This document shows positions 1 to 10,193 of a DNA stretch of 64,000 nucleotides, piece after piece (position 1 is the stretch's first letter; each line of letters starts with the position of its first letter). Both the position numbers and the translations under genes were made by a program. The stretch comes from Skeletonema tropicum (lineage: Eukaryota; Bacillariophyta; Thalassiosirophyceae; Thalassiosirales; Thalassiosiraceae): NCBI GenBank assembly GCA_037178625.1, contig CM074140.1, forward strand, positions 930,001 to 994,000, written 5' to 3'. The notes under the pieces were generated by a model. That model had not been told where the DNA came from. It worked only from the letters and a program-made list of their open reading frames with translations, and did no database searches.

Positions 1-544
1 GCAATGGCATGAATAATGCGGTGCAGCATCCTCTGTTGCAAATCTGCTCGTAGGGTGGGATTGGCACGTGCTGTGCGCAATAAGTTGGGGTAGGATGCAT
101 TTGTATCAGTATGAAATGAGTTAGTAGTGTTTTCGCAGAGAGTGGCAATTGTCTTGTGTCTTTCGTGTGTCAACTTTTACTCACCGTTGGGTTGTTCTTG
201 TCCCATGGGTCCTCGCCTGGTGGTGGTTTGTATGTAGGGAAATCCACAACAATGTACTTCGGTAGGCTAACCTCACCTTTACCGTTTGGTCCAACGGAGC
301 GATCCTTATCGTAAACGATCTCGACAACTACCCCAATAGCTGAGACGTACAATCCTGAGTTGGGATCGATGTTGGCTGACTCCAAGCAAACATGTGCACC
401 TACGCACACATCAAAGGTGTAGAATAGCCTCCTGCCGTAAAAGTGCGACTGGTATGCTGTGTTATTGCCCGCCATCCTGCTGCTGAATTGACACCTGAGC
501 CTAGCTATTGGTACTTTCAGTCGTTCGTGTGTTTTGATCAGCAT
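1..544 (-). CDS. PIF1-like helicase C-terminal fragment, runs off left edge
   Basis: Two exons on the minus strand, 544-185 and 70-1, are joined by a 114-nt intron (donor GTGAGT at 184-179, acceptor GCACAG ending at 71). The frame runs through the junction in phase 0. The first exon reads through the stretches RLFYTFDVCVGAHVCL and GLYVSAIGVVVEIVY, and the second through HVPIPPYEQICNRGCC. This order (VGA-VCL, AIG-VV-IVY, then PIP and a Cys pair before the TIHK helicase motif) is the C-terminal RecA-like region of the large PIF1-type helicases found in algae and in Helitrons. No Walker A lies in the window, so the upstream helicase core is missing and this is probably a decayed copy. The ATG at 544 lies just inside a splice acceptor and need not be a true start. 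What follows lies beyond base 1. Confidence 0.6.
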
Positions 545-1445
545 GTCTACGTAGGCAGTTGCATTTGTTTATTAGGTAAAATTGTTCAGTGATCGATTAT
601 ACTAAAATGATTCAATAAGCAAGCGATACTTAGTGCGGCAGTGCACATGCACACAAAATAAACTCACATGATAGTTGAATCAGGAGAGGCCTTCTCTCCG
701 ACAGGTACCGGTTTAGACTTTTTCGTGACAGCACCTTTCTCGGACAAATCCGGTTCATCATCATCTTGAACAGGTTGATCACGGGAGCCCGAATGAGTTT
801 TGTCTTCAAGTACAAGTTTCCCGTTCTCATCACTGGTGTGAAGTTGAAGGTTGAAAAAAAAACTTGTAAGTAAAAAGGAAAGACAGAATTTGTAAAACGG
901 TACAATGAACAAAAATACCAAAATCTTTTGAACCACACGAAATTTAACCTTCTCTCTTACCAAAAATGCTCACAATTTGAAGTGTACGGCGCTTGGCTTG
1001 TACCTCCTTTCTGAGCAATAGCGGCAAACATTAAGAAGTTGACCGCTGCAGACACCAGATCATCTTTGTCAGTAGAATCAGTCTTACCAACTGGGACATT
1101 CGGGTAATGTTCAGACAGTTCATTCAGGATGTACTTGATTGACCCGACTTCAAAGACGGAAAGAGCAGAAAAGAGCAGTTGTTCCTTCTCCAACTTGGCA
1201 ACGTCAAACCCATCGCCTAATGCAACAGACGCTAGCAGAAAGAAGATACGATCGTCGGTACGCACCAAACGCCAATTGATGTCTGTTACGCTCAATGCAA
1301 TGACAGGAGCCGACGGTTTAGCAGCAGTCTTGACCCCTGACGAAGTAAGACGTGCATCGACATTGCTCCGATTCCGCACGGCACGGAAGCCCTTACCATT
1401 ACTACCAACGGTGGATATAACTGGATTTGTGTTGCCAAACTTCAT
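501..1445 (-). CDS. Unknown spliced protein, about 231 aa
   Basis: Not recognised. The ATG at 1445 opens exon 1 (1445-961). A GTAAGA donor at 960 and a CACCAG acceptor give exon 2 (832-668), and the split codon becomes Cys in frame. Exon 2 ends at a GTGAGT donor. Joining to the TAG acceptor at 547 leads to a stop at 501, in a different frame from the helicase fragment that uses the same exon. The protein has an Arg/Lys-rich start, a helical middle in exon 1 and an acidic, Lys-rich exon 2. Either this is an independent gene overlapping the helicase remnant, or a frame lesion separates two parts of one gene. Exons 1 and 2 are well supported. The third exon is uncertain. Confidence 0.45.
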
Positions 1446-2577
1446 TATTTATTCGGACAATGTAGAAATGTGATGATGTAAATGATGCAATGCATAATTT
1501 ATGAGAGCTGTTGAACGGCTCGACAACGTACAAACTGCCTACATAACCGCCGCCAACGCACCAGCGCAATAATCAGCAGAGAACAATGCAATCAATAACC
1601 AACCACGTCATGAAGTAAACGAGTTCCTTCGTAAGCTACGTCGGCAACACAAGATCTTGTGGTTCAACACATCGACAACACGTCGACAAAAAGATTCAGC
1701 TCAACACAAGACGTCGACGTGGAGTTAAGAACTGACGTATTGATCAGTACGTGGCCAAAGATCGGCAGTTATTCAAATGCAAACACGTCGGCAACCAACG
1801 TCGGCGTCTATTTAGACTTGCATCAATAGACGACTCGGCAGATAATGTAATTGAGCCAATGTCGACCTGAGTACTTGCTGCATGAACTTAAATACTTTTT
1901 TGTTCATTGGATTTTGCCAACACCTGACTTCTGGTACTTTGTGACGTAAGACGATTGGAATCAAGTGTACTAATTCCTTAAGTAACGAAGTTTACCACGT
2001 CACTCAGAGAAAAAATTAAGAAAATAGAGGGTGACGGGGATGCACACCGGAAAGAACGAAGAAGCTCATCGACAATCTGACTTAATTAGCCTGGAAAAGT
2101 CCTTTTTAGCACAAATCAAGCGATTTTTAGATCTAAATCATAAGATATAGCATCTAAATGACAATGAAAATGGGCATTTCAGCGGGGATAGGAGGGGGGA
2201 AAATCCCAACACTTCAAGTTGAAGTTCCGGAAGTAATTTGCTCGCTACTTTGGATCTCCCCGATGGAAAAGATATGCCTTGTACGCTGGCCCACGCCCAC
2301 GAAACGCCAACAAAACTTACGACCGTTAGAACAATGACAGCTACCACGCCTTTTCTCATTCTTGAGACCTTTTGATTCAAATTTTTTGTGGCCTGTCTCC
2401 ACGCAATTAGAACCGCTGATGAAGGTGGCTAAGCTCCACCGAAACTCGTAATTAATGAATCATAAAAGTTCGGTTATATTGCTTACTACCATCATCTGGA
2501 AAAACTCCTAGCTTGTAATAAGGACTTCGTGGCTTATTGCATTCAAGACATTTCTTTTCACATTGATAAAGATTGAC
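1446..2577. other. Intergenic stretch without a firm gene
   Basis: Between 1620 and 1870 there are many short GTCGAC/CGTCGGCA-type words, loosely repeated and not in a regular array. A short minus-strand frame from the ATG at 2359 to 2138 (73 aa) begins with one hydrophobic segment. It has no recognisable family or splice partner, so I do not call it a gene. Confidence 0.5.
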
Positions 2578-2698
2578 AACGTCATTGCAGAGCAACTTTA
2601 TAGCCGTATTCTATTGTAAAGAGACTAATTGGTAAAATTGTGCACAGCACAATTATACCAATTAAGGCCAACGTCATTGCAGAGCAACTTTATAGCCG
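2578..2698. repeat. Direct repeat pair flanking a hairpin
   Basis: A 29-nt sequence starting AACGTCATTGCAGAG is present at 2579-2607 and again at 2670-2698. Between the copies, around 2627-2662, lies an inverted repeat, TTGGTAAAATTGTGC facing GCACAATTATACCAA. The arrangement resembles the remnant of a small insertion or MITE. It lies about 100 bp before the hAT transposase frame and could belong to that element's end. Confidence 0.6.
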
Positions 2699-2795
2699 AA
2701 TTCCGTTGTATAAAGACTACTGACAAGCCACACAGCAAATGGCCAACAGCAAGATGACGACACAATACTTTACAGGCCCCGAGGGCCCGCGCTGA

Positions 2796-4994
2796 ACCCG
2801 CCACATACACCGCTGCACGCCACCACTATCGCACCATTCTGCGCGCCCCTGTTTAATAGCGACATTTAATGCAACAAGAGCTAGAAAACATTCTCTCCAC
2901 GAATGTGAAGGGTTGACATGCCCTCACACAAGGAGACAAATCGAAGGAGGGGCTCAAGCGAATAAGAAACAAGCAACGTATCTTGCACTTCAATCCAACC
3001 CAAGTGAAACTGTTGCTGCCATGCGTAGTAATCATGGCCCCGTTGCGGTGATTGATCTACTATCCAACTCTGGGGACGTTAGTGATGTCACCAAATCCAC
3101 CTCCACATCCGTTCCCCCTCGCAAGAAAACAAAGCGTGTACCATCTGCACAAACTACTATGGAGCACACGTATGGTAAGAGCATGAACCAGGCATCTGCT
3201 GACATTGTACTCATGCACGAGGTACGAGCCATTGTCGCTCGTGGCGAGCCATTGAGTCGTCTATTGGATCCTTGGGTGCAAGCAAGCCTACACCAACGAT
3301 ACCCTGCCATCTTGAAGTTCATTCCAAGTGATGTTGAAACAATCTATGACAAGTATGTCATTAAAATTGATAAACAAACGACATCGGAGTTGAAATCATT
3401 TATGGCAAAAATTCCCGGACATGTAAATGTTGCGATGGATGGAGTCACTGTCTTGGGCAAACAAAAGGTACGTGATTTATGTTCTGTACAATAACTTCAT
3501 TGCTTTCAATTGTCTCACTACTATTTATGTTGCCCTGCTGTATCCTCTTCTGCCTAGATCGTATACACCGTCGCGAAGAGTGACTTCTCACTCTTCCTCG
3601 AATGGAAAGATCTTGGAAGCGATAAGCATGTTACCGAAGCCGAAATAGAGGATGCTGTGAGGGTTTGTGAAAACGTCATGAAAGAATACAATGCGAAGAT
3701 TGTGAGCATTCCTGTTGATAATGCTGCAAGGCATGTTGCGGATCGAGTTGGGAAGGAACTTGAAGAAAAGTATCCAGGGATGAAGGTCATAGTTACACGC
3801 GATCCGGCTCATTGCATCGATTTGCTTATGAAAGACCTAGCCAAGACTTCAGTTATGCAACTTGTCATAAAGTATGCTAGGAAAGTCAGGGACTTCGTGA
3901 AGATTGATCGCATTGATTCTTTCCGACGCAGCGCAGCTCTAGTGGATGAGCTCGTGTTTTACTCCAAAGTTTTCTGCCCCGTGGAGACACGGATGAACCT
4001 TCTACATGACGTTGTTGTGAGCGCTCGCAAGTGTCGTGACTTTCTTCTTGTACTTCCTGGCAAGGCGGAGTATCAAAAGTATCGTAGTGAGCGCACTGCA
4101 ACAAAGCAAGCTGAGTTGGATGAGCTGATGGAGCACTTCAAGAAGGAAAATATTTGGAAGATGTTTGATGTTGTTATTGCCTTCACGCTCCCTTTCAAGG
4201 AAGCACATTTGGCTTGTTCCCGCAAGGATATGCCACTTAGTGCTTACCCCCTCTTGGTTCAAGCGCTGCGCAATGATATTAACAAGTGTCTCACTCCCGA
4301 GTTTGATGAACTTCTTGGTCAGGGCTCAAGAGCAGAAGTTGCTGGTATGATCCGTGAACGTTTCAATATGGATGGTGTTGATCCCAGCGGACTGAAGGTT
4401 GGTTTACTCGATGAGCATCACTTGATGTGTTTCCTCTGTGACCCAAACTCTCGTGTGTGGAGGGAGTTGTTCTACCTGCAGACTAACAAGGCTGCGCTCG
4501 TAAGGAAGATGATCGAGTGGTATGTGCCTTTGGGTGAAGATGGTTCTGATGAGATGCGGAGGAGAGTTAAAAAGGATTTTGAGGACTTTGATACTCAAAA
4601 CAATGACTGGTTTCATTCTTTTGACGTTCCACTTCCATCGCTTCCATCTTTGGAACAGCTGCAACAGAACAACAAGTCTTTTAGTATCAAAAATGTGGTA
4701 CAGTATGTGGAATCAACTGGTGCTATTTCTGGTCGCATCACGTGGTTTGAATGTTATGCAGGATCATCTGACTTCTATCGATTGGTTGCTAAGCCTCTAA
4801 TGTCTATGGGAACTGTCGGATCGATGGATTGTGAGCGTAGGGCCAAACCTCTGAAGAACAGCATTCTTGTGAAGGATAGGAATAGGATGAAGGATCCAAC
4901 TGGTGTTGCACTTCTTCGAGGGAAGGAAAACCTCCGTCATATCATGGATGCGAAGAAGATGCTTGGAAAGAAGCTTGCTGACAGTCTCTCTTAG
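2796..4994 (+). CDS. hAT-superfamily transposase
   Basis: Two exons: the frame open from 2796 to 3467, and 3558-4994, joined by a phase-0 intron (GTACGT donor at 3468, CCTAG acceptor ending at 3557). The frame has no ATG before 3021. Upstream of that it carries a Cys/His cluster (CLIATF ... RKHSLHEC) like the N-terminal zinc finger of hAT transposases, so a 5' exon is probably missing from this model. The catalytic region reads HVNVAMDGVTV, then RDPAHCIDLLMKDL (the hAT C-x-x-H-type helix). The C-terminal dimerisation motif is present near 4819-4840 as GSMDCERRAKPLK, matching the hAT S-x-x-ER block. From the ATG at 3021 to the stop the protein is about 627 aa, in the usual range. No internal stop or frameshift is visible, so the copy may be recent. 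I could not define its terminal repeats. Confidence 0.8.
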
Positions 4995-5094
4995 AGTGAT
5001 GTGTTGACTGCAGAGTGCAAAGTATTACGACTATCTCAGGATAAGCTAGAGTGAAATTTAATCCCTTGAAATTTCTGAAATTTCTGAAATTTCA

Positions 5095-5480
5095 ACCTGC
5101 AATTTTCAACCCCCTCCAAAAATGGTGAAATTCCATTACGCTAATTTCGCCAACGCTCGAAAGGAGGCTTTTTGAATTTGGAACTTGAGATAAAATCTTC
5201 CCGAAATCGGGGCAGCTCGCCCGATTTGAAGAAATATTGGATCTTTTAGGTGCAAAATCGAAGCACTTTGGTCTAAAATGGCCACTAAACCGACCTTTTT
5301 CCACACGAAAATCACGAAATACCCATACCCGAAATCATGGGTATTTTACTCGGGTATCGGGTACCGGGTAATACCCGAGGGGGGACTTTTTGCGGGTATC
5401 GGGTATCGGGTATTTACCCGTACCCGAGCCAAAAACCTCGGGTATCGGGTATGGGTGCGAACTCGGGTGCAAAACCCTGA
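5095..5480. repeat. Hairpin and GGGTATC/GATACCC cluster 3' of the hAT gene
   Basis: A short stem, AAATCGGG facing CCCGATTT, lies near 5203-5226. From 5316 to 5460 the motif GGGTATC (with GGGTACC and GGGTAATACCC variants) recurs about ten times in both orientations. hAT elements often carry clustered subterminal motifs bound by their transposase, and the position just downstream of the transposase fits that role. That function is inferred. No matching cluster is obvious on the 5' side of the gene. Confidence 0.6.
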
Positions 5481-5536
5481 TGGTGTACAACACGGCTGGT
5501 TCAAATAGCACTATTGACTTTGATAGGGAGTTAGAC

Positions 5537-5626
5537 AGTGAAGTAGGGTATCGATGAGATCCCTGCGGACCATCAGGATGACATAGGAATAACACTTCAC
5601 TATGGGCCTGTGAGGCCAGTCTTGTT
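5537..5626. repeat. Structured repeat, copy 1 (divergent)
   Basis: This is a diverged copy of the sequence at 7946-8096 and 9919-10069. Like them it can fold with an outer AGTGAAGT/ACTTCACT stem and an inner GTAGGG...CCCTGC stem. Substitutions relative to the other copies keep the pairing, with one GU pair and a shifted bulge. With copy 3 it also shares the preceding 50 nt beginning CTGGTTCAAATA. Confidence 0.65.
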
Positions 5627-5674
5627 GTGATTGCTCATTTATGGGCACAATAAACGGGAGAGGTGGGGCGGTGT

Positions 5675-7944
5675 GTGTTACGTACTCTCAGGGGTCAGGG
5701 GTACTAGAGGAACCACCTACTGGATTGATTTTCCCCACTGTACTAGAGAAAGACACCTCTTGATGGCCCACCAGACTTACTTTAAAATTTCTGTTACATA
5801 CTTACACGGACCCTACCTAGTGTTGCCAGCTGATAAACATCATTCTTTGCTTGGCACTTCGTCTTTTTCTTACATCGAACAATTCGTATTTCATACGATA
5901 TTTAGAAGAACTTCTTAAAAATCCTGTTGGCAGCTGCGTCCATTGCATCCCCGAGGATTTCGTCGGGTTCCTTTTCTTTGAGTGAACTCAACATGTCCTT
6001 AGCATTCCTCATGTCATCCAACTTCTTCAGAGGGCCCTCGATCTTTTCCATATCTCTGATCAATCTAAGCGTCTTTTCACGAACTCCACCCATTTTCTCG
6101 CTGAACACAAACTTGAAGGTTCCTCCTACTTTCCCGGTAATAACAATGTTGATATCGCCTTCAATTTTCTCGATGAATTCATTCAACTTATTCACAATCA
6201 CTGAAAGTTGAGATACAACAAAAGCAATAACGAGTTGGAGAATCGTGGTTGCATAGGTGAGAAAAGCACTGCTGATTACTTCCCACTCTGCCTCCCATTG
6301 ACTGCTGAATGGTTCTTCAGTGCTTGAATCTCCGACTTCTGCATTTCGTTTGCGTTCATTGAACCAAACACAGACCAATTGAATGAACAACACACATGCT
6401 AGGAAGGGGTTTAAAAGCCTGCTCTCTAACATTTCCCTGGATCGGAACATGGGGGGAATCATCTTCGTAATAGAGCCGTCTGCGACATCTAAAACAGTTT
6501 TGTGAGCGCTTTCAATCTTGTCTTCGGCCCCATCAAAGGCCTCCTTAATATCAGATATGTCAGGAATATCGATCGTAGGGTCAACAGTCCTTAGCAATGT
6601 TTCCAGTTTGGTTACTTTGTCTAACTTATCCTGGATTGGAGAGAGGGCTGCGTCCATGGTATCTTCAGCATTGTTTAACTTCCGGATTGCACCTGTAAAT
6701 AATGAGCTCACTTTTGATTCCACAGCTTTTTTCTGACCCTCAACTCGAGACACAAATGCCTCAACTCGTTGGAGGAATCGATCGCGTAGAGGGAGGATGG
6801 TGGAGGTGAAGATAAGGATACAACTTACGTAAGGAAAGAAGGTCCGATAGATGTCATTATTGGTTGCAAGTACGGCCAAGCTTCCTCCTACATCAGCAAT
6901 CAGAGCGGCTGTTGGGAGTTTAAGAGACGCAAGGAATTCTGGGAAGGAGTCAGAGCCAGAATAACTTAGCTGGTCATCCGGAATCCTGGGTAGAGTGATT
7001 TTTGGTTCACTGTATTTTGCAATCGCCTTGTCAAGAGCTCCCAAGAATTTCAACTCGAGCGGATTTGCTTCAGGGTATTTTTGAGCAAGAGATTTCTGCT
7101 CTTCTTCTTCTTCTTCTTTCGTCAACACTTCTTCATCAGAACTTTCATCGGTGTTCATTGAACCATAATTTGCACCCTGTTGTTGACCTTCCTCTAGCTC
7201 AACATCGGAGACTGGAGCATACTCATTTTTCACTGATACAGATAACATCTTGCTCTTTGCTTGGAAGTATTACTTAATAGGAGAATGAAATTTGGAAAAA
7301 ATGACGGAAAGATAGAGAAAAGGATTCAAAAATGCCAACAATTTTGCAGGAAGTCTGTCATAAGATCTAAGTTCAAGTGTAGGTAAAGACTTGTAAAGAC
7401 TTCGGACGCCTTCGCAGCCGTTTGACACCGAAGTACGGGCACCAACCCGATATTTGTGTGAACGGAGGTGTTCTAAACAAGGTGTGTTTCACAATAGTTA
7501 AGTAATTAATTGGTTTTTGAAGTAAGCCATGTGTTTACTCTACGTCTGCACAAATGTTTGACGTTGGGTGTTCAATAAGTTCAAGTACTTTATCCAAGAT
7601 TCAAGATTCTCATGTCTCTCTCAACGCATGTGTGGCGGCGTTGACGAAAAGACGATAAGCACGAAAGTATCTACTTATTAGTGGATGCCATTCCTGCTGT
7701 CATTGGTTTCTGACGAATGAACCAGGCCAGGGCAGGACCTCCGTCAACACACAAGTTGTTCAAAGTACAATAAACGGGGTTTACTTTAGTCTATTGTCTG
7801 TTGAAACGCAGGAACCGACATTACGAGGAGTTATGAATAACAAGTATTGTATTTACAAGTATTGGGCACCTCTTGATACTAGATATAATCACTGCGAGGA
7901 ACTATTTACAATGGCGGTGGTAATATGACACCAACGATGTAAAC
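5675..7944. repeat. Segmental direct duplication, left copy
   Basis: A block of about 2.27 kb begins GTGTTACGTACTCTCAGG and ends ...GATGTAAACC. It recurs in the same orientation at 11913-14152 with small indels. It contains the whole 448-aa gene and its 5' flank. The right border is followed immediately by structured-repeat copy 2, which is absent after the other copy. Confidence 0.9.
5902..7248 (-). CDS. Multi-pass membrane protein, paralogue A (448 aa)
   Basis: Single-exon frame with an ATG at 7248. Not recognised as a known family. The first 55 residues are acidic and end in a run of Glu. Hydrophobic segments lie near residues 113-130, 136-153, 280-297 and 327-352. Between the second and third is an amphipathic, coiled-coil-like stretch (about 155-255), and a Lys/Glu-rich tail ends in RIFKKFF. 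An ER or other endomembrane location with a cytosolic acidic head is plausible. It is paired with a near-identical copy at 12156-13502. The first 260 residues are identical in the two, and all amino-acid differences I can see fall later. Both copies keep intact frames and the same upstream flank. Confidence 0.75.
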   Translation of the reverse strand: MLSVSVKNEYAPVSDVELEEGQQQGANYGSMNTDESSDEEVLTKEEEEEEQKSLAQKYPEANPLELKFLGALDKAIAKYSEPKITLPRIPDDQLSYSGSDSFPEFLASLKLPTAALIADVGGSLAVLATNNDIYRTFFPYVSCILIFTSTILPLRDRFLQRVEAFVSRVEGQKKAVESKVSSLFTGAIRKLNNAEDTMDAALSPIQDKLDKVTKLETLLRTVDPTIDIPDISDIKEAFDGAEDKIESAHKTVLDVADGSITKMIPPMFRSREMLESRLLNPFLACVLFIQLVCVWFNERKRNAEVGDSSTEEPFSSQWEAEWEVISSAFLTYATTILQLVIAFVVSQLSVIVNKLNEFIEKIEGDINIVITGKVGGTFKFVFSEKMGGVREKTLRLIRDMEKIEGPLKKLDDMRNAKDMLSSLKEKEPDEILGDAMDAAANRIFKKFF

Positions 7945-7945
7945 C

Positions 7946-8096
7946 TAGTGAAGTAGGGTATCGATGAGATACCTACGGACCATCAGGATGACACAGGAAT
8001 AACACTTCACTATTGGCCTGTGAGACCAGTCTTGTTCGAATCGCCTAACCCCCCCCTGTGAATTACGCCGATGGCGTCGAAAGACCGGCGCGTGCG
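7946..8096. repeat. Structured repeat, copy 2
   Basis: 151 nt, identical as far as I can read to 9919-10069. It can form an outer TAGTGAAGT/ACTTCACTA stem around an inner GTAGG-GTATC/GATAC-CTAC stem. A further CACAGG/CCTGTG pairing crosses the outer stem, so the two would be alternative folds or a pseudoknot. A GTTCGAATC word resembling a pol III B box follows at about 8034. Function unknown. Confidence 0.7.
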
Positions 8097-8278
8097 CACC
8101 CTGGTCCAGAGGCTTCTTAACGTCTCTTCGCCTTTTACCATTTCCCCACATAAATATATGTGATTATTTGTTACCTACAAGTACTACCTACATCAACCCT
8201 TCGAGAAACCATTTTTGTTAGCCACTCAACACAAAAAATCCACAAAATACATTGCCACCATGGCGATACTTCGCCGCA

Positions 8279-8412
8279 CGCTAGTACCTCAGGGAGTGGT
8301 CGGCTACCCGGAACAAACACATTAAATCGTCTCTAATACGTCTTTAGAATCGATTTAGTCTGTTTGTTCCGGGTACACAGTCAATATTGAGAGAGCTAGA
8401 GAGTATTTTCAG
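8279..8412. repeat. Paired hairpin element, copy 1 (candidate structured RNA)
   Basis: Conserved framework CGCTAGTACCT, GGGAGTGGTCGGCTACCCG, then a variable part, then CCGGGTA, CAGTCAATATTG and GAGTATTT. The variable part forms a perfect 15-bp stem (TACCCGGAACAAACA at 8305-8319 with its complement at 8361-8375). A second copy 370 nt downstream has the same framework and a different but still self-complementary stem. No open frame accounts for it. Confidence 0.55.
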
Positions 8413-8651
8413 CAGTAGTGTCGTGTGTTGTGGAATGCGATGGGGTCAACAATACCGACGCTCTTTGTAGGTGACTTTCTTCATCGACGGTGTTGAGAGC
8501 ACATCCTACCGCTAAATGATTAGTAACATGGGACATCCACGGCCAAAGAAACGTACCGATACCGTGATCCGTTAGAGAACTCCTTCGACACGGAGATGAT
8601 ATTATGTCATGTCTGAAGTCTGAAATAATATATTATCGCCACTTCAACATG

Positions 8652-8785
8652 CGCTAGTACCTTGGGGAGTGGTCGGCTACCCGAATCGATCACAACAAAT
8701 CATTTCGAATATTTCTTAGGAATCGATTAAGGACAGTCGATCCGGGTATCCAGTCAATATTGTGCGAGCTAGGGAGTATTTGCGC
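8652..8785. repeat. Paired hairpin element, copy 2 (candidate structured RNA)
   Basis: Same framework as 8279-8412. The stem here is TACCCGAATCGA (8679-8690) against TCGATCCGGGTA (8737-8748), 11 of 12 pairs with one A-C mismatch. The inner stem sequence differs from copy 1 while pairing is retained. A weaker match between the downstream flanks (CATCCTACC / CATCCATTA) suggests the duplicated unit is about 370 nt. Confidence 0.55.
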
Positions 8786-8789
8786 TTGG

Positions 8790-9918
8790 CATAAATGAAT
8801 CTATGAATACCATAAAAAGATCTCACTGTGTATTGTCACTCTCAAGGCCAACGCCGTCAATAGAAGTGCCGCGAGCGCATCCATTATGACAGGGCAATCA
8901 TATCTTCGACAGATTCAATCGTAGTTATCTATACTTGATGCATATCAGAATAGAATTAAGATGCAGCAGGGAGGGAGGTCGGTTTACTCAACAATCAACA
9001 ACAGGCATCCTTGATGAATTCGTCACTTCATGGGTTTCATGTTAGCATCTGTTGTTATTACAGGGAAAGACCCCCAGAAAGACAATCAATATTATGAGAC
9101 GTGGGTGTGATTGTATAGTGCCGTCAAGAGAATCTAACTCCAGCGATAAAGCCAGAGAGGCATATGTTTTAATAGAGTGTTGAGTCATCATCGCGGCTTC
9201 ATGTTATTGAAAAGATAATTCATTACACATGGTTACAAAATAATGTTAATGGCTATCAACACTACATATTTGACTTGATTGAAATTGAAGTTTGTACCCA
9301 AGAGGTTGGTTCCGTTACACTGAGTTAGACCCTGAAATCTTACACGTTATTATTCCATGGTAGGTTATGGCTGTTATAGTACTGTTTTGCACTCTCGTAC
9401 ATTTTATCATGCTGCGTAGTTGTCAAGTGACGGAAGCTGACGGAAGCCATAGTTGAAAAGAAGAACATGGTAGCTTGTCTACGGGTAATAAGTATCAAAA
9501 CTTACGTATGTTCGATCATTATGTAGTCTGCCCTCGGGGGCATGCCCGAAAGTTACTCTAAAATGGAGACAAAAAGGTAAAACAGAAAAAAGATGTTATG
9601 AAGCAAAATCTCGATTTTGGACCAGGGTGCACGAACCACGATCGAAGTGCATCATCGCTCGCTCTTGAACTAGTTACCCTTGCTTGAACCATCTGCTTTC
9701 CGTGTCTGTTGTGTCATCATCTCTGTCCGCTGCCTGTGCATCGTTCTTTTTCGATCGCTAATTCTCGCCATCCTGCTGGGACGATTTGGGGACGATTAGT
9801 TTGGGTAGCAAATTTTGCCGAGAATGCATGGTGCATGGTGCATGGTGCATGGTAGGTATGTAATATTACAACGCTGGTTCAAATAATAGCACTCTTGACT
9901 GTGATATTGGGAGTTAGA
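8790..9918. other. AT-rich intergenic stretch
   Basis: I see no supported gene. Small features are a GACGGAAGCT doublet near 9429 and four tandem GCATGGT units at 9825-9852. Confidence 0.5.
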
Positions 9919-10069
9919 TAGTGAAGTAGGGTATCGATGAGATACCTACGGACCATCAGGATGACACAGGAATAACACTTCACTATTGGCCTGTGAGACC
10001 AGTCTTGTTCGAATCGCCTAACCCCCCCCTGTGAATTACGCCGATGGCGTCGAAAGACCGGCGCGTGCG
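9919..10069. repeat. Structured repeat, copy 3
   Basis: Identical over 151 nt to 7946-8096, with the full 10-bp outer stem ATAGTGAAGT/ACTTCACTAT. The identity stops sharply at GCGCGTGCG, after which the flanks differ, so the unit has a defined 3' border. Its 5' flank (CTGGTTCAAATAATAGC) matches copy 1, showing that the full unit is about 200 nt. Confidence 0.7.
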
Positions 10070-10193
10070 GGGCGGGAGGGACCCGCGAGCCGCGAGCGCC
10101 TGAAAAAAAAATCTGGGAACTAGCGAACGGACCTGTCGATTCATGTTGTCCGCGAACGGCTTATTTCGAAGATTCGAATGATTTTTAAATTTA

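Noticed and set aside
7946..8096. Hammerhead ribozyme or tRNA gene in the structured repeat
   Set aside because: The CTGATGA and GAAA core of a hammerhead is absent. Only a B-box-like word is present, without an A box, anticodon arm or acceptor stem.
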